This document shows positions 6,631-14,111 of a stretch of DNA of 32,719 bases, piece by piece. Every line of letters starts with the position of its first letter. Position 1 is the first letter of the stretch. Both the position numbers and the translations under genes were made by a program. Source of the stretch: a virus; the IMG/VR virus record IMGVR_UViG_3300008114_000178, positions 1 through 32,719 of that record. One strand, written 5' to 3'. Under the pieces are notes generated by a model, which was not told the DNA's origin, ran no database searches, and saw only the letters and a program-made list of their open reading frames with translations.

Positions 6631-7368
6631 ATGAAAAATTTTAACATTGACCAAGAGAAAGGTCGCATTGAGTTTATTGACACTCGTTTTTATGGCACAA
6701 GTGAGGGTGGTTACGTTCCATCCGTCACAACAATCTTAGAAGCATACCCTAAAGATGCCTCTTATTTTAAATGGCTTAAAGATGTCGGAGGCGATGCCGA
6801 TGCCATCCGTGATGAGGCCGGAAGGAGAGGAAGCCTGGTGCATGAGCTTACCGAAAGGTATGATAGTGGTGAAGAGGTTAGTTATATTGATGAGAATGGC
6901 CGTCCAAAGTACAAAATGCTCGAATGGAGTATGTTTGAGAGGTATGTTGACTTTACCGAGAACCATAAGCCAAATATTGACATGATAGAAGTACACATGG
7001 TAAGTAGTGAGCTTGGCTATGCTGGGACTCTTGATCGTATCCTAAGTATTGATGGTAAGACCTATCTTGTGGACATTAAGACCTCTGGTAGTATCTATCC
7101 CTCCTATTGGCTGCAACTTGCCGCCTATCGTGAGCTATTGGCAAAAGGTGGAGTTCTCGTTGATGAGGTAGCTATTTTGTGGCTCAATGCTAAAACAAGG
7201 ACAAGAGGAAAGAAAGGAGACATTCAAGGAGTGGGTTGGCAATTCGTAAGCAAAGAGGACACAACACAAGAGATAAAGCTTTTCAATGCCACTTATGAGC
7301 TATGGAAAAGCATAAACGATGACATTAAGCCAAAGAAATTTTCTTACGAATTAACTCATAAAAAATGA
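6631..7368 (+). CDS. RecB/Cas4-like PD-(D/E)XK exonuclease
   Basis: 245 residues from ATG 6631, which has an A-rich leader; the earlier in-frame ATG at 6595 lies in a hairpin loop. The nuclease core is clear: RRGSLVHEL with His71, GYAGTLD with Asp135, LVDIKTS with Asp148 and Lys150, and WLQLAAY with Gln162 (the QxxxY motif of RecB-family nucleases). These coordinate two metal ions for DNA cleavage. PSVTTIL near the start is also common in this family. Neighbours (possible ssDNA-binding protein before, SNF2-type helicase after) suggest phage recombination or replication-end processing. Confidence 0.85.
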   Translation: MKNFNIDQEKGRIEFIDTRFYGTSEGGYVPSVTTILEAYPKDASYFKWLKDVGGDADAIRDEAGRRGSLVHELTERYDSGEEVSYIDENGRPKYKMLEWSMFERYVDFTENHKPNIDMIEVHMVSSELGYAGTLDRILSIDGKTYLVDIKTSGSIYPSYWLQLAAYRELLAKGGVLVDEVAILWLNAKTRTRGKKGDIQGVGWQFVSKEDTTQEIKLFNATYELWKSINDDIKPKKFSYELTHKK

Positions 7369-7574
7369 AAATTACCAATTCGGTAACCGAGTACATCCAA
7401 AAGAACCTAATGCGTAAAAATGCGCATTGGGCTCTAAAGGATGGTAAATGGTTTTTTGAGATATTCCCAGGAATATGGGCTCACCAAGAGAGCTTTGATG
7501 AGTTTTTCCCTAAGTACGAGTATAGGCGCAATCCAAGGAGTGGTGAGAATCCGGATAAAACTTATGTATTATGA
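7365..7574 (+). CDS. Hypothetical protein, 69 residues
   Basis: Small basic, aromatic-rich protein (HWALKDGKWFFEIFPGIWAHQE, FFPKYEYRRNPRSGENPDKTYV) without membrane segments. It overlaps its neighbours by 4 bases on both sides (ATGA at 7365 and 7571), so it is translated as part of the nuclease-helicase operon. I recognise no family; it may be an accessory factor of either neighbour. Confidence 0.7.
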   Translation: MKITNSVTEYIQKNLMRKNAHWALKDGKWFFEIFPGIWAHQESFDEFFPKYEYRRNPRSGENPDKTYVL

Positions 7575-8806
7575 CCTTACGCGACTATCAAGTTAGAATT
7601 AGTGATGAGGCGGTTGAAATACTAAAAGAGCATGGATTGGTTTACTTAGCAATGGAGCCAAGAACCGGAAAGACTCTTACATCTATAGTTACTGCCTACA
7701 AAGCAGGAGCTAAGAATGTTTTATTTGTGACCAAGAAAAAAGCCATTGATGATATTGTATTACAAGCAAAAGACCTTGGTTATCAAATTTTACTAAATGT
7801 GGTAAACTACGAGCAATTGCACAAGGTTAAAGATGAGTATGATTTGGTCATTTGCGATGAAGCGCATAGCATCGGAGCGTTTCCAATGAAAAGTAATAGG
7901 TGCGAGGAGCTTAAAAGGATTTGTGAGGATAAAAAAATTATATACTTATCTGGTACTCCATCACCAGAATCGTATAGTCAATTGTACCACCAGTTCTTTA
8001 TCTCATCTTTCTCTCCCTTCAAAAAGTGGCCTACCTTCTACAAATGGGCGCATGAGTTTGTGGCGATCAAGAAAGTGATGATAAATGGACAATCGTTCAA
8101 TGATTATAAGAACGCCGACCATCAAAAGGTTAGAGAGCATTGCGCACACCTATTTATCTCGTTCACCCAAGAACAAGCTGGGTTTACATCTTTTGTAGAT
8201 GAGGAGATACATTATGTGAAAATGATGGACTCAACGTATAGACTCGCAAATAGGCTTAAAAATGACAAAGTGGTCACTAATGCCGATGGTGATAAGGTGA
8301 TATGCGAGACAGCCGTTAAGCTCATGCAAAAGCTTCACCAAATTTATAGTGGTACCATTATCATTGATGAGCCGGAGCGAGAGAGTCGTATTATTGATAA
8401 TAGTAAGGTAGATTATATAAAAGAACGATTTAAATACCTTAAAAAATACGCTATCTTTTATAAGTTCAAGCAAGAGGGCTTATTACTAAAGACATTGTTT
8501 GATGAACCAGTTTTTGACGATGCAATGGAATTTGAAAGGGCAAGTAGGGGTATTTTCATTTCGCAAATTGTAAGTGGTAGGGAGGGTATCAACTTACAAT
8601 CTGCAGAGGCTCTTATAATGTATAATATAGACTTTTCAGCTACCTCCTATTGGCAGACAAGGGCTAGGATACAAACAAGGGATAAAGAGTTGGAATGTAA
8701 GGTACATTGGCTATTTTCGGTAAATGGCATTGAGGATAAAATACACAAAGCGGTGAGTGATAAGAAGGATTATACCATTAGGTACTTTAAAAATGATTTT
8801 TTGTGA
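7571..8806 (+). CDS. SNF2/SF2-type DNA helicase
   Basis: 411 residues. ATP-binding motifs: MEPRTGKT (Walker A, about 28-35), VICDEAH (DEAH box, 93-99) and YLSGTP (motif III, 125-130). In the second domain FISQIVSGREGINLQSAEALIMYNI and YWQTRARIQTRDK correspond to motifs V and VI of phage SNF2-like helicases. LRDYQ at the start is the usual Q-like motif. It is shorter than cellular SWI/SNF proteins but normal for phage versions. Probable role: ATP-driven DNA translocation in replication or recombination, with the nuclease upstream. Confidence 0.88.
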   Translation: MTLRDYQVRISDEAVEILKEHGLVYLAMEPRTGKTLTSIVTAYKAGAKNVLFVTKKKAIDDIVLQAKDLGYQILLNVVNYEQLHKVKDEYDLVICDEAHSIGAFPMKSNRCEELKRICEDKKIIYLSGTPSPESYSQLYHQFFISSFSPFKKWPTFYKWAHEFVAIKKVMINGQSFNDYKNADHQKVREHCAHLFISFTQEQAGFTSFVDEEIHYVKMMDSTYRLANRLKNDKVVTNADGDKVICETAVKLMQKLHQIYSGTIIIDEPERESRIIDNSKVDYIKERFKYLKKYAIFYKFKQEGLLLKTLFDEPVFDDAMEFERASRGIFISQIVSGREGINLQSAEALIMYNIDFSATSYWQTRARIQTRDKELECKVHWLFSVNGIEDKIHKAVSDKKDYTIRYFKNDFL

Positions 8807-9618
8807 TAAAAATTAACAGTTTATCCGGTGGTAAGACAAGCTCTTACATGGCTATTCACTATCCCGCCGATTATTACATATTTGCATTGGTTACAATACA
8901 AGACATATCTTGTAAGCCTAAAGATGACTCTATTATTAAATATGTATCAAATAAGATAGGTAAAGAGTTTGTCGCAACAGCCGAGGATGATAAAACACTA
9001 ATAGTCTTGCGAGATTTAGAACAAATGATGGGTAAAGAAATTATTTGGGTAACTGGTCACTCATTTGAGAAAGTAAATAAAAAAATGACAGGAGGCAAAG
9101 GATTGCCCAACCAAATGTGGAGATTTTGCACAACAGAAATGAAAATGAGACCCATTTTTGATTGGTGGTATAAGAATATTAATGAGAAAGTTATTATGAA
9201 CATTGGCATTAGATATGATGAGATGGAAAGGGCAGAAAGGATAAAAAACACATTTAAAGGCATAGTTGGTAGTCGTGGTACACGCAATAAATGGGAGGAA
9301 ATAGAGTGGAGAGAGGCCGCTTTTCCTATGGTAAATGATAAAATTATACATCCAAAAGTTGTTAATTGGGCTAATTCAACTAATTTAACCTTCCCAACCG
9401 ACTCTAATTGTGTAGGATGTTTTTGGAAAAGTATTAACCAACTGCGTAAAAATTGGGAGGATAACCCACAAAAAATGCAATGGTTTGCCGATCAAGAGAA
9501 TGATAAAAAGAGGTGGAAAAAGGAGATGAGTTATAAGCAAATATTAAATGTTGGCTTACAAATGGACTTTGATTTTGGTGAGGGTGCCGGATGTCAAGCT
9601 GGTTTTTGTACCGATTAA
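8803..9618 (+). CDS. PAPS-reductase/adenine nucleotide alpha-hydrolase-like protein
   Basis: 271 residues. It begins at GTG 8803, overlapping the helicase stop (GTGA). The PP-loop SGGKTSS (residues 8-14) is the adenylate-binding signature of the PAPS reductase / N-type ATP pyrophosphatase superfamily. Cys109 (WRFCTTEMK), Cys203 and Cys206 (NCVGC) and Cys264/Cys269 near the end (GCQAGFC) could hold an iron-sulfur cluster or act in sulfur transfer, as in the DndC/TtcA-like branches. Phage members are common but their reaction is mostly unknown; DndB, DndD or DndE partners are not seen here, so phosphorothioation is only a speculation. Confidence 0.8.
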   Translation: MIKINSLSGGKTSSYMAIHYPADYYIFALVTIQDISCKPKDDSIIKYVSNKIGKEFVATAEDDKTLIVLRDLEQMMGKEIIWVTGHSFEKVNKKMTGGKGLPNQMWRFCTTEMKMRPIFDWWYKNINEKVIMNIGIRYDEMERAERIKNTFKGIVGSRGTRNKWEEIEWREAAFPMVNDKIIHPKVVNWANSTNLTFPTDSNCVGCFWKSINQLRKNWEDNPQKMQWFADQENDKKRWKKEMSYKQILNVGLQMDFDFGEGAGCQAGFCTD

Positions 9619-9627
9619 TTATTGATT

Positions 9628-9768
9628 ATGATAAAGACAATTTTCGCTTACTTTTGGTTTTTTTGCATAAGTTTACCAATCGCTGGGCTTTTGCTTATAC
9701 TTTTAGAAATTGTTTATTCACTTAAAACTATCACTAAATGGACTTCAAAACGACAAAGTTCGACGTAG
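9628..9768 (+). CDS. Small membrane protein, 46 residues
   Basis: Starts 9 bases after the PAPS-reductase-like gene (ATG 9628, leader ATTATTGATT). It has a long hydrophobic stretch (FAYFWFFCISLPIAGLLLILLEIVY), enough for one membrane pass, followed by a basic tail (KTITKWTSKRQ). It overlaps the next gene by 31 bases. Membrane-like composition and fill of an otherwise empty 119-base gap support it. No family recognised. Confidence 0.5.
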   Translation: MIKTIFAYFWFFCISLPIAGLLLILLEIVYSLKTITKWTSKRQSST

Positions 9769-10154
9769 ACGCATCGGGACTTAATTACCATCTCGGCCTC
9801 CGTTCCTCAATAGATATAGACTATTGGGTTGACAAAACAAATCAATTCTTAGAGTGGAAAGCCACTGTTATTAGCAACACACAAGGCATTACCAATCTTT
9901 ATGGCTATGCAAAAGGAGCACACTTTTGGATAAGATTTAGAATTGACATAGATGACCTCTCAACCAAAGAGGAGGAGTCACTTATCAAAGAGTGGGATGG
10001 TGAGGTGCATAGAGGCTATCTTGAGGGTACGTTCTGCGTTAGTACGTTCACCGAGAAGGATTGGCAAATAGAATTTAGCGTTGAGCCAAAGCCATCAATG
10101 ATACCTCAAGAGCTGCGAGTCAATTTCATGGATAAACTAATGGAGGTGGTATGA
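9738..10154 (+). CDS. Hypothetical protein, 138 residues
   Basis: Mixed alpha/beta soluble protein without membrane segment or signal peptide (IDIDYWVDKTNQFLEWKATV, FWIRFRIDIDDLSTKEEES, GYLEGTFCVSTFTEKDWQIEF). It ends with a 4-base overlap (ATGA) with the methyltransferase gene. No family or motif recognised. The operon position links it to DNA modification or nucleotide functions, which is not evidence of a role. Confidence 0.7.
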   Translation: MDFKTTKFDVDASGLNYHLGLRSSIDIDYWVDKTNQFLEWKATVISNTQGITNLYGYAKGAHFWIRFRIDIDDLSTKEEESLIKEWDGEVHRGYLEGTFCVSTFTEKDWQIEFSVEPKPSMIPQELRVNFMDKLMEVV

Positions 10155-11215
10155 AACATGGCTCATTATTTAGTGGCATTGGAGGCTTTGACCTGGCTGC
10201 CGAATGGATGGGATGGGAGAATGTTTTCCATTGTGAGTGGAACAAATTTGGACAGCAAGTATTAAAATATTATTGGCCTAATTCAATTAGTTACGATGAC
10301 ATCACCAAAACAGATTTTACTATTCACAGAGGAAAAATTGACATCATCACCGGAGGATTCCCATGTCAACCATACTCAAGTGCAGGAAAGCGACTTGGCA
10401 AAGAGGATGAGAGACACCTCTGGCCGCAAATGCTTAGAACGATTAGAGAGGTTCAGCCACGTTGGGTCGTGGGCGAAAACGTTCTCGGCCTTGTTAATTG
10501 GTCAGGAGGGTTGGTTTTCCACGAGGTGCAAGCTGACTTGGAAGCTGAAGGGTACGAAGTACAACCGTTTGTACTTCCAGCTGTTTCCGTCAACGCACCC
10601 CACCGAAGAGACCGAGTTTGGTTTGTTGCCCACTCCAAAAACAATGGATGGAATGGCGGAGAATTTGAACAGCGGGAAGGAATTGAAACTAATCAATGGA
10701 AGTTTTGTGAACATAAGACAAAAGGACGGGATGAGGTTTGGCCCGAGTCTCAACGACATAGCCAAAATGGGAATGTTGCCGACACCGAATGCACAAGATT
10801 GGAACACAGGAACGAAACCAGAAACTTATCAAACGAGAAAAGAAAGACATCAACAGAAAGGAGTCAATTTGCAAATGAGTTTGAGACAGATGGCGATGGG
10901 GAGCGGTTGTCTGCCAACTCCGATGGCATCGGATTGCGGAGAGAAAGTAACTGGTCTGGAAAATCAAGATTCATTAGTAAAAATGACAAGAGAAATGACT
11001 GGCAAACCTTCCCAACTGTCTCCCCAATTTGTTCTGGAGATGATGGGATTTCCGACCGATTGGACTCTATTACCTTTCCTAAATGGAGAAATGAATCAAT
11101 CAAAGCCGGAGGAAATGCAATAGTTCCTCAAGTAGTTTACCAAATATTTAAAACAATCGAACAATATGAGAGAATCACTAATACAAGGCGCGATCCGCGC
11201 TCACCTCATCAATGA
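10151..11215 (+). CDS. DNA (cytosine-5) methyltransferase
   Basis: 354 residues. Motif I FSGIGGFD (7-14) binds S-adenosylmethionine; motif IV GGFPCQPYS has catalytic Cys72; motif VI GEN-V at 108-111; motif VIII RRDRVWFV (152-159); motif X GNAIVPQVV (321-329). It transfers a methyl group to cytosine C5, probably protecting phage DNA from host restriction or marking it. No cognate restriction gene is seen. The region between motifs VIII and X (about 160-318), where the target recognition domain should be, is hydrophilic and low in hydrophobic residues, with AHS (160-162), ADT (210-212) and ANS (255-257) repeats each followed by a G-L/W context. That whole stretch is also open in another frame (10296-11123), which may explain the odd composition. 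Confidence 0.93.
   Translation: MKHGSLFSGIGGFDLAAEWMGWENVFHCEWNKFGQQVLKYYWPNSISYDDITKTDFTIHRGKIDIITGGFPCQPYSSAGKRLGKEDERHLWPQMLRTIREVQPRWVVGENVLGLVNWSGGLVFHEVQADLEAEGYEVQPFVLPAVSVNAPHRRDRVWFVAHSKNNGWNGGEFEQREGIETNQWKFCEHKTKGRDEVWPESQRHSQNGNVADTECTRLEHRNETRNLSNEKRKTSTERSQFANEFETDGDGERLSANSDGIGLRRESNWSGKSRFISKNDKRNDWQTFPTVSPICSGDDGISDRLDSITFPKWRNESIKAGGNAIVPQVVYQIFKTIEQYERITNTRRDPRSPHQ
10296..11123 (+). CDS. Overlapping reading frame nested in the methyltransferase gene (LPTP-repeat protein)
   Basis: A 275-codon frame wholly inside the methyltransferase gene. Unlike a random shadow it has protein-like order: a Trp/Leu-rich part (FSHVGSWAKTFSALLIGQEG, CKLTWKLKGTKYNRLYFQLFP), three spaced repeats GLLPTPKTMDG, GMLPTPNAQDW and GCLPTPMASDC (LPTP at 10626, 10776, 10911), and an end LSPQFVLEMMGFPTDWT. 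From memory, proteins with these same features recur in sequence databases beside or overlapping phage cytosine methyltransferases, suggesting both frames are conserved. It may be a separate protein translated from an internal start (ATG 10296), or a pattern forced by the methyltransferase sequence. No function is known to me. Confidence 0.45.
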   Translation: MTSPKQILLFTEEKLTSSPEDSHVNHTQVQESDLAKRMRDTSGRKCLERLERFSHVGSWAKTFSALLIGQEGWFSTRCKLTWKLKGTKYNRLYFQLFPSTHPTEETEFGLLPTPKTMDGMAENLNSGKELKLINGSFVNIRQKDGMRFGPSLNDIAKMGMLPTPNAQDWNTGTKPETYQTRKERHQQKGVNLQMSLRQMAMGSGCLPTPMASDCGEKVTGLENQDSLVKMTREMTGKPSQLSPQFVLEMMGFPTDWTLLPFLNGEMNQSKPEEMQ

Positions 11216-11435
11216 GGGATGGTTTGTAGTTAAGCTTATCAATACCTCAAAGCCAGGGATGCCTGACCTTATGGCACTAAAAGATGGCAAAGTAATATTC
11301 TTTGAGGTTAAGACCGATAAAGGCCGAGTGAGCAAACTACAGGAGCATCACATTGAAGGATTGAACACGATGGGTGTTCCGGCTCATGTCGTTAGGTCAG
11401 TTAGTCAAGTTAAAGACATACTTTCGCAACTATAA
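11166..11435 (+). CDS. VRR-NUC domain nuclease
   Basis: 89 residues, the usual size of a stand-alone phage VRR-NUC protein. It starts with MRESLIQGAIRAHLINEGW, has the active-site core GMPDLMALKDGKVIFFEVKTDKGR (Asp, then Glu-x-Lys, a PD-(D/E)XK arrangement), and ends GVPAHVVRSVSQVKDIL. Known members are Holliday-junction-like or flap nucleases. It overlaps the methyltransferase end by 50 bases and lies 12 bases before the primase-helicase gene, suiting a role in replication intermediates. Confidence 0.9.
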   Translation: MRESLIQGAIRAHLINEGWFVVKLINTSKPGMPDLMALKDGKVIFFEVKTDKGRVSKLQEHHIEGLNTMGVPAHVVRSVSQVKDILSQL

Positions 11436-11447
11436 ACTTTTTACTTA

Positions 11448-13934
11448 ATGAACTACTTAGACTTAGGCATTAATGCTATTGCCGTTAATGATAAAAAACA
11501 ATCACTTTACCCTTGGAAAGAATACCAGACACGACAAATAACAAAAGAGGAGTTCGACAAGCAAATGTCCGACCCACGAGCCAAAGGGATGGCTATTATT
11601 TGTGGTGGTGTCTCCTCAAACCTTGAGGTCATTGACATAGACACTAAATACGAGACCTACCCTCTTTGGGAGGAGATACAAAAGGCAATCCCTCAAGACA
11701 TCTACAAAAAGCTTCATATTGTCAACACCAAATCAAATGGTAAGCACTTATATTATCGTTGCGAATGCATACAAGGAAACCAAAAGTTGGCTCTTCGCCA
11801 TGCCACTCCGGAAGAGTTAACACAAAACCCTCACAATAAGACTTATTGCATCATTGAGACTCGTGGTGAGGGTGGCTACGTTGTAGCACCCCCAAGTGAA
11901 GGGTACACCATCTTGCAAGAGGGTATTAATGTGCTTAGTGTAGAGGAAAGAATGCAACTATTTGAGGTTATGGGTGCATTTAATGAGGTTATTGATGAGG
12001 TGGTAATCGAAGCACACCATAGGCCAAGCACTAAAGATTATGGAGTCTCACCTTTTGATGACTATAACAAAAGAGGGGATTTGCGAGGGTTATTAGAAGG
12101 GTATGGTTGGGAAATAGTTAAAAGCAATAGTGAGAGGGATTATTACCTACGCCCTGGTGGCACATCCTCTCACTCCGGCTCATTTAATAAGTCTCTTGGT
12201 CTATTTTCCGTGTTCTCTACCAATACACCTTTTGAGCCAAATAAAGGCTATAAATTGGCTCATGTCTTCACCATATTGGAGTGTAATGGAGATTGGAAAA
12301 AGAGCGCTAAAAAGCTACTCGAAAATGGCTATGGTGAGAAGCGTATCAACTTCGGTGATAAACTTGAAAAAGAGTTATTTGAGAAAAAAAAGGATGGTGC
12401 TACCAATGATGACTTAATTACCATTTTGGTAAAAAAATATGATAAAGACCTCACCAACGCTAAAGAGATAGTTGATGACCTTGAACAAAGGTGGGGGGAC
12501 AAGATTTGTACCTTTTGGGACATTGATAAGAATGGTAACCCACAAATTAGTAAGTACAAACTTCAAATATTCCTAACCGAGCAAGGAGGATTTAGGCTTT
12601 ATTTCTACGATAAACAATCCACCTCTTATAGGTTGGTTAGAATAAAAGATGGTTTTGTTGAGGAGGCATCAAGTGAACAAGTAAAAAAGTTTATTAAGGA
12701 CTATATTGATAGACTCCCAGATAGCTTTGATGGCGGTATCACCCCACAAGATTTGTTGGAGTTGGTCTATAAAAATGCCATCTCGCTATTTAGTGATGCC
12801 TTTTTTGAGTTTTTTACTCGTGCAGATATTGACTTTCTAAAAGACACCAAAGACATTGCTTTTTTTCCATTTATCAATGGAGTGGTACAAATTACCAAAA
12901 ATGATATAAAACTTGTTACCTATGGCGAATTAGGTAAGGTTATTTGGAAAACACAAGTTATCAACCACTTTATTCATGTGGATCAAGATGGTATTGACCC
13001 AGAGAGTATTGAATATTTTAGGTTTCTAAAGCGTATTAGTGGAGATACACCCGAGAAGTATATGTACGCTCTTAGCCTTATCGGTTACCTTTTGCACCAA
13101 TACAAAGACCCCGCAAGACCATTCGCCGTAATTTTAGCCGAGGAGACCGACAATGAGGAGAAAGGAGGAGGTACCGGAAAGGGTATTTTTGTCAAAGCTC
13201 TTAGTTACATAGTCAAAACCATCCGAGTTGATGGTAAGAACTTTAAGGTTGACAAAAACTTTGCCTTCCAACGGGTTGACCTTGACACTCGAATAGTAGC
13301 CATAGAGGATACTCGTAAAAAGGTAGATTTTGAGGGATTTTATAGCATTATAACCGAAGGTATAACCGTAGAGAAAAAGAACAAGGATGAGCTCTTTATA
13401 CCCTATAAGGACTCTCCTAAGATACTTTTTACCACTAACTACTCTATCCCACAAAATGGTATCCATGCCAAAAGGAGACAAAGAGTCTTTGAGTTTGCCC
13501 CATACTTTGGTGCAACCAAGACCCCAGAGGATGAGTTTGGACATAAACTTTTTGATGATTGGGATAAAGATGAATGGAATAGGTTTTATAACCTCTTATT
13601 CTTCTCTTTAAGCGACTATTTGGCTAATGGTGTAGTCAATATACCATTTAGTGAAAAGATGGCAAGGAAAGCCCTTAAAAATCAGTTTGGTGATGAGTTC
13701 GTAGAACACTTTGAGGAAATCATCAAAAATGGTGATTGGGTGAGTATAGACCAATTGCATCAAGAGTTCTTAAATATGTATGGAATGGATAAAAAAGACT
13801 ATACCAGAATACGGTACAAGAGGGGAATTAAAAGTGGTACAGAATTGTATGGAATTGAGTATTTGGAACAAAAACATCAGGTTGAGAGAGGTAAAATAGC
13901 TATAAGATTTAGTAGTTTACCCTTAGATTTTTGA
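11448..13934 (+). CDS. Primase-polymerase / superfamily 3-like helicase fusion
   Basis: 828 residues. The N-terminal part is a prim-pol domain: metal-binding Asp63-Ile-Asp65 (LEVIDIDT), SNGKHLYYR (96-104) and ETRGEGGYVVAPPS (137-150). The C-terminal part is a D5/DUF5906-type helicase: P-loop GGGTGKG (573-579), Walker B-like VAIEDT (617-622), KILFTTNY sensor region and RRQRVFEF arginine region. Position 579 is Gly where Ser/Thr is common, a variant I know from DUF5906 proteins. The middle (about 200-550) is a less conserved linker domain. It probably makes primers and unwinds DNA at the phage origin; the iterons start 3 bases after its stop codon. Confidence 0.9.
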   Translation: MNYLDLGINAIAVNDKKQSLYPWKEYQTRQITKEEFDKQMSDPRAKGMAIICGGVSSNLEVIDIDTKYETYPLWEEIQKAIPQDIYKKLHIVNTKSNGKHLYYRCECIQGNQKLALRHATPEELTQNPHNKTYCIIETRGEGGYVVAPPSEGYTILQEGINVLSVEERMQLFEVMGAFNEVIDEVVIEAHHRPSTKDYGVSPFDDYNKRGDLRGLLEGYGWEIVKSNSERDYYLRPGGTSSHSGSFNKSLGLFSVFSTNTPFEPNKGYKLAHVFTILECNGDWKKSAKKLLENGYGEKRINFGDKLEKELFEKKKDGATNDDLITILVKKYDKDLTNAKEIVDDLEQRWGDKICTFWDIDKNGNPQISKYKLQIFLTEQGGFRLYFYDKQSTSYRLVRIKDGFVEEASSEQVKKFIKDYIDRLPDSFDGGITPQDLLELVYKNAISLFSDAFFEFFTRADIDFLKDTKDIAFFPFINGVVQITKNDIKLVTYGELGKVIWKTQVINHFIHVDQDGIDPESIEYFRFLKRISGDTPEKYMYALSLIGYLLHQYKDPARPFAVILAEETDNEEKGGGTGKGIFVKALSYIVKTIRVDGKNFKVDKNFAFQRVDLDTRIVAIEDTRKKVDFEGFYSIITEGITVEKKNKDELFIPYKDSPKILFTTNYSIPQNGIHAKRRQRVFEFAPYFGATKTPEDEFGHKLFDDWDKDEWNRFYNLLFFSLSDYLANGVVNIPFSEKMARKALKNQFGDEFVEHFEEIIKNGDWVSIDQLHQEFLNMYGMDKKDYTRIRYKRGIKSGTELYGIEYLEQKHQVERGKIAIRFSSLPLDF

Positions 13935-14111
13935 TTTTGTACTACTTTGTACCACTTTTGTACCACTTTTGTACCATTTTGCTTTTTTTATTACTTATTG
14001 ATTTATAATACTTTATAATCCTTGTACCACTTGTACCATATTTTTTACATATTTTGAAGTGAAAAAGTTAAAAAGGTAAAAAATAGAGGTGGGGGGGGAA
14101 GAAAGAAAAAG
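13935..14111. other. Putative phage replication origin region
   Basis: The longest true non-coding gap in the replication block. It holds iterons on both sides of an AT-only-like stretch (13983-14020, a candidate unwinding element), then an abrupt switch to a purine-rich + strand (14056-14111) including a run of eight G (14091-14098). It is flanked by the primase-helicase gene and a DnaA-domain gene, the two functions needed at an origin. No direct proof of origin activity is visible. Confidence 0.6.
13937..14039 (+). repeat. Iteron array TTGTACCAC (6 copies in two clusters)
   Basis: Copies of TTGTAC(C/T)A(C/T) begin at 13937, 13947, 13958, 13969, 14022 and 14031. Spacings within clusters are 10, 11, 11 and 9 bases, close to one helical turn, so bound proteins would line up on one DNA face. 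The clusters are separated by an AT-rich stretch (13978-14021). An inverted copy, AAAAGTGGTACA, is at 13830-13841 inside the end of the primase gene and ACGGTACAAG is at 13811-13820. Confidence 0.85.

Noticed and set aside
8803-9618. DndC phosphorothioation enzyme
   Set aside because: PP-loop and Cys fit the superfamily, but no DndB, DndD or DndE homologues are in the window and the protein is shorter than typical DndC.
12130-12417. Plus-strand 95-codon frame within the primase gene
   Set aside because: Unlike the methyltransferase overlap, it lacks repeats or family-like order and is explained as a shadow.
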